From Bacillota bacterium (GTDB lineage Bacteria; Bacillota; Clostridia; Clostridiales; Clostridiaceae): a DNA stretch of 64,000 bases. The notes under the pieces were generated by a model, which was not told the DNA's origin, made no database searches, and saw only the letters and a list, made by a program, of their open reading frames with translations. The DNA lies in assembly GCA_023445445.1 (NCBI GenBank), contig JAEXLD010000060.1:43929-107928 (forward strand), read 5' to 3'. The position numbers were made by a program, and so were the translations under genes. Shown in pieces: positions 63,416 through 64,000 of the stretch (within the stretch, counting starts at the first letter, position 1; each line of letters begins with the position of its first letter).

Positions 63416-64000
63416 TTGAGATTTAAATTTAATAATGCACCAGCATACACTTTTAATAACCCAAGTTATGCTAGATATGTAGCTGAATATCAAGGTGATA
63501 TTGAAAGTGAAGCATATCTTGGATTAGAGAAAGAAATGTATATTACAGTACTAAATGATAAATACGTTATTATTACAAAAAAATTCAATAATGTTATGGA
63601 TGACAGGTTAACTTTGGGTAATAATCCTTTTCCATCTGTTGTTTTTATAGAAAGATATTGTATTTACTGTACCTTAGATATAATAGATTTTAATGAGAAG
63701 GTATCAATTAACCCACTTAATGCAGCTAATATTAATATTGTTAAATCTAGCGAATCTGTTAAATTAAGCGGTAAGGGAACAGTAGTTGGTATAATTGACA
63801 CTGGTATTGACTATTTAAATAGGGAATTTCAAACTAAAGATGGTAATACCAGAATATTGAAAATTTGGGATCAAAGTATTCCAAATGGAACAAAAAATCC
63901 TGAGGGAAATGAATCTTGGGGAGTTGAATATACAAAGGAGGAAATTAATAGGGCACTTAGTGCACAAAGAGCAGGCCAAGATCCATATAGTATTGTAGCA
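63416..64000 (+). CDS. Second Csp-type subtilisin-like protease (3' end outside window)
   Basis: Starts at TTG 63416 after GAGGTGAG, 6 nt behind the previous protease stop, and stays open to the window end (195 codons). It has the same prodomain-like region and the catalytic Asp motif VVGIIDTGIDYLNREF; the His and Ser blocks lie beyond the window. Parallel segments (FLREDNTSRIEVIWDQ in the first protein, FQTKDGNTRILKIWDQ here) show the two are paralogues. Tandem Csp genes suggest a cspAB/BC-like locus. Confidence 0.85.
   Translation, partial: MRFKFNNAPAYTFNNPSYARYVAEYQGDIESEAYLGLEKEMYITVLNDKYVIITKKFNNVMDDRLTLGNNPFPSVVFIERYCIYCTLDIIDFNEKVSINPLNAANINIVKSSESVKLSGKGTVVGIIDTGIDYLNREFQTKDGNTRILKIWDQSIPNGTKNPEGNESWGVEYTKEEINRALSAQRAGQDPYSIVA

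Overview
The window is very AT-rich DNA with strong purine-rich Shine-Dalgarno sites, many TTG/GTG starts, T-box control, LytS/YesN-type sensing and Csp-type subtilases. The eno-secG-rnr-smpB block with ssrA nearby, and a tmRNA tag reading AEDNFALAA, point to a saccharolytic anaerobe of Clostridium sensu stricto. No rRNA or tRNA gene was seen.

Layout. 1-6.3 kb: tail of a membrane protein, a DegV lipid-binding protein, an amino-acid ABC transporter behind a T-box whose specifier reads UGC (Cys), and a kinase-fold protein. 6.4-14.4 kb: a PTS operon (EIIA, EIIB, UlaA-type EIIC) with three different 2-oxo-3-deoxy-acid-type aldolases, a SIS-domain isomerase and a PRD/EIIB/EIIA regulator; a cre-like site overlaps the promoter. 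14.5-22.4 kb: a three-component sugar sensor (membrane-anchored binding protein, LytS/YesM kinase, YesN regulator) followed by a ChvE/XylF-type ABC importer. 22.9-28.1 kb: eno, secG, a PH-like protein, rnr, smpB. 28.2-34.7 kb: a sigma54 activator facing an Fe-alcohol dehydrogenase with a clear -24/-12 promoter, nfnAB with a frameshifted nfnA, and an Rrf2 regulator. 34.7-40.6 kb: accessory enzymes (oxidoreductase, three GNATs, a CAT-like acetyltransferase, a P-loop kinase, a broken Fpg/Nei-like gene).

40.7-50.7 kb is the most unusual part. The tmRNA gene ssrA is split in its T-loop by a group I intron of about 270 nt. Its 3' end with the following terminator hairpin is repeated in degenerate form at 45.8 and 50.2 kb, which looks like two stacked integrative islands. 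Island 1 holds a HEPN protein with a 23-residue tandem-repeat tail, a decayed serine recombinase, and a two-gene TIR system (unknown partner plus zinc-ribbon-TIR effector). Island 2 holds a ComEC-like metallo-beta-lactamase protein, a hexapeptide acetyltransferase behind a structured leader, and a frameshifted S41-peptidase lipoprotein. Directly beyond the last copy, and convergent with it, lies a LAGLIDADG homing endonuclease gene, which may once have sat next to the intron-bearing ssrA.

50.8-64 kb: sucrose utilisation (LacI repressor, sucrose phosphorylase, fructokinase) with an operator on the promoter; an AraC-regulated cluster of SGNH hydrolase, polysaccharide deacetylase, NIF3-like protein, esterase and GPH symporter, which looks like use of an acylated glycan or glycoside; a DUF3237 protein; and two tandem Csp-type subtilases, the second cut by the window end.
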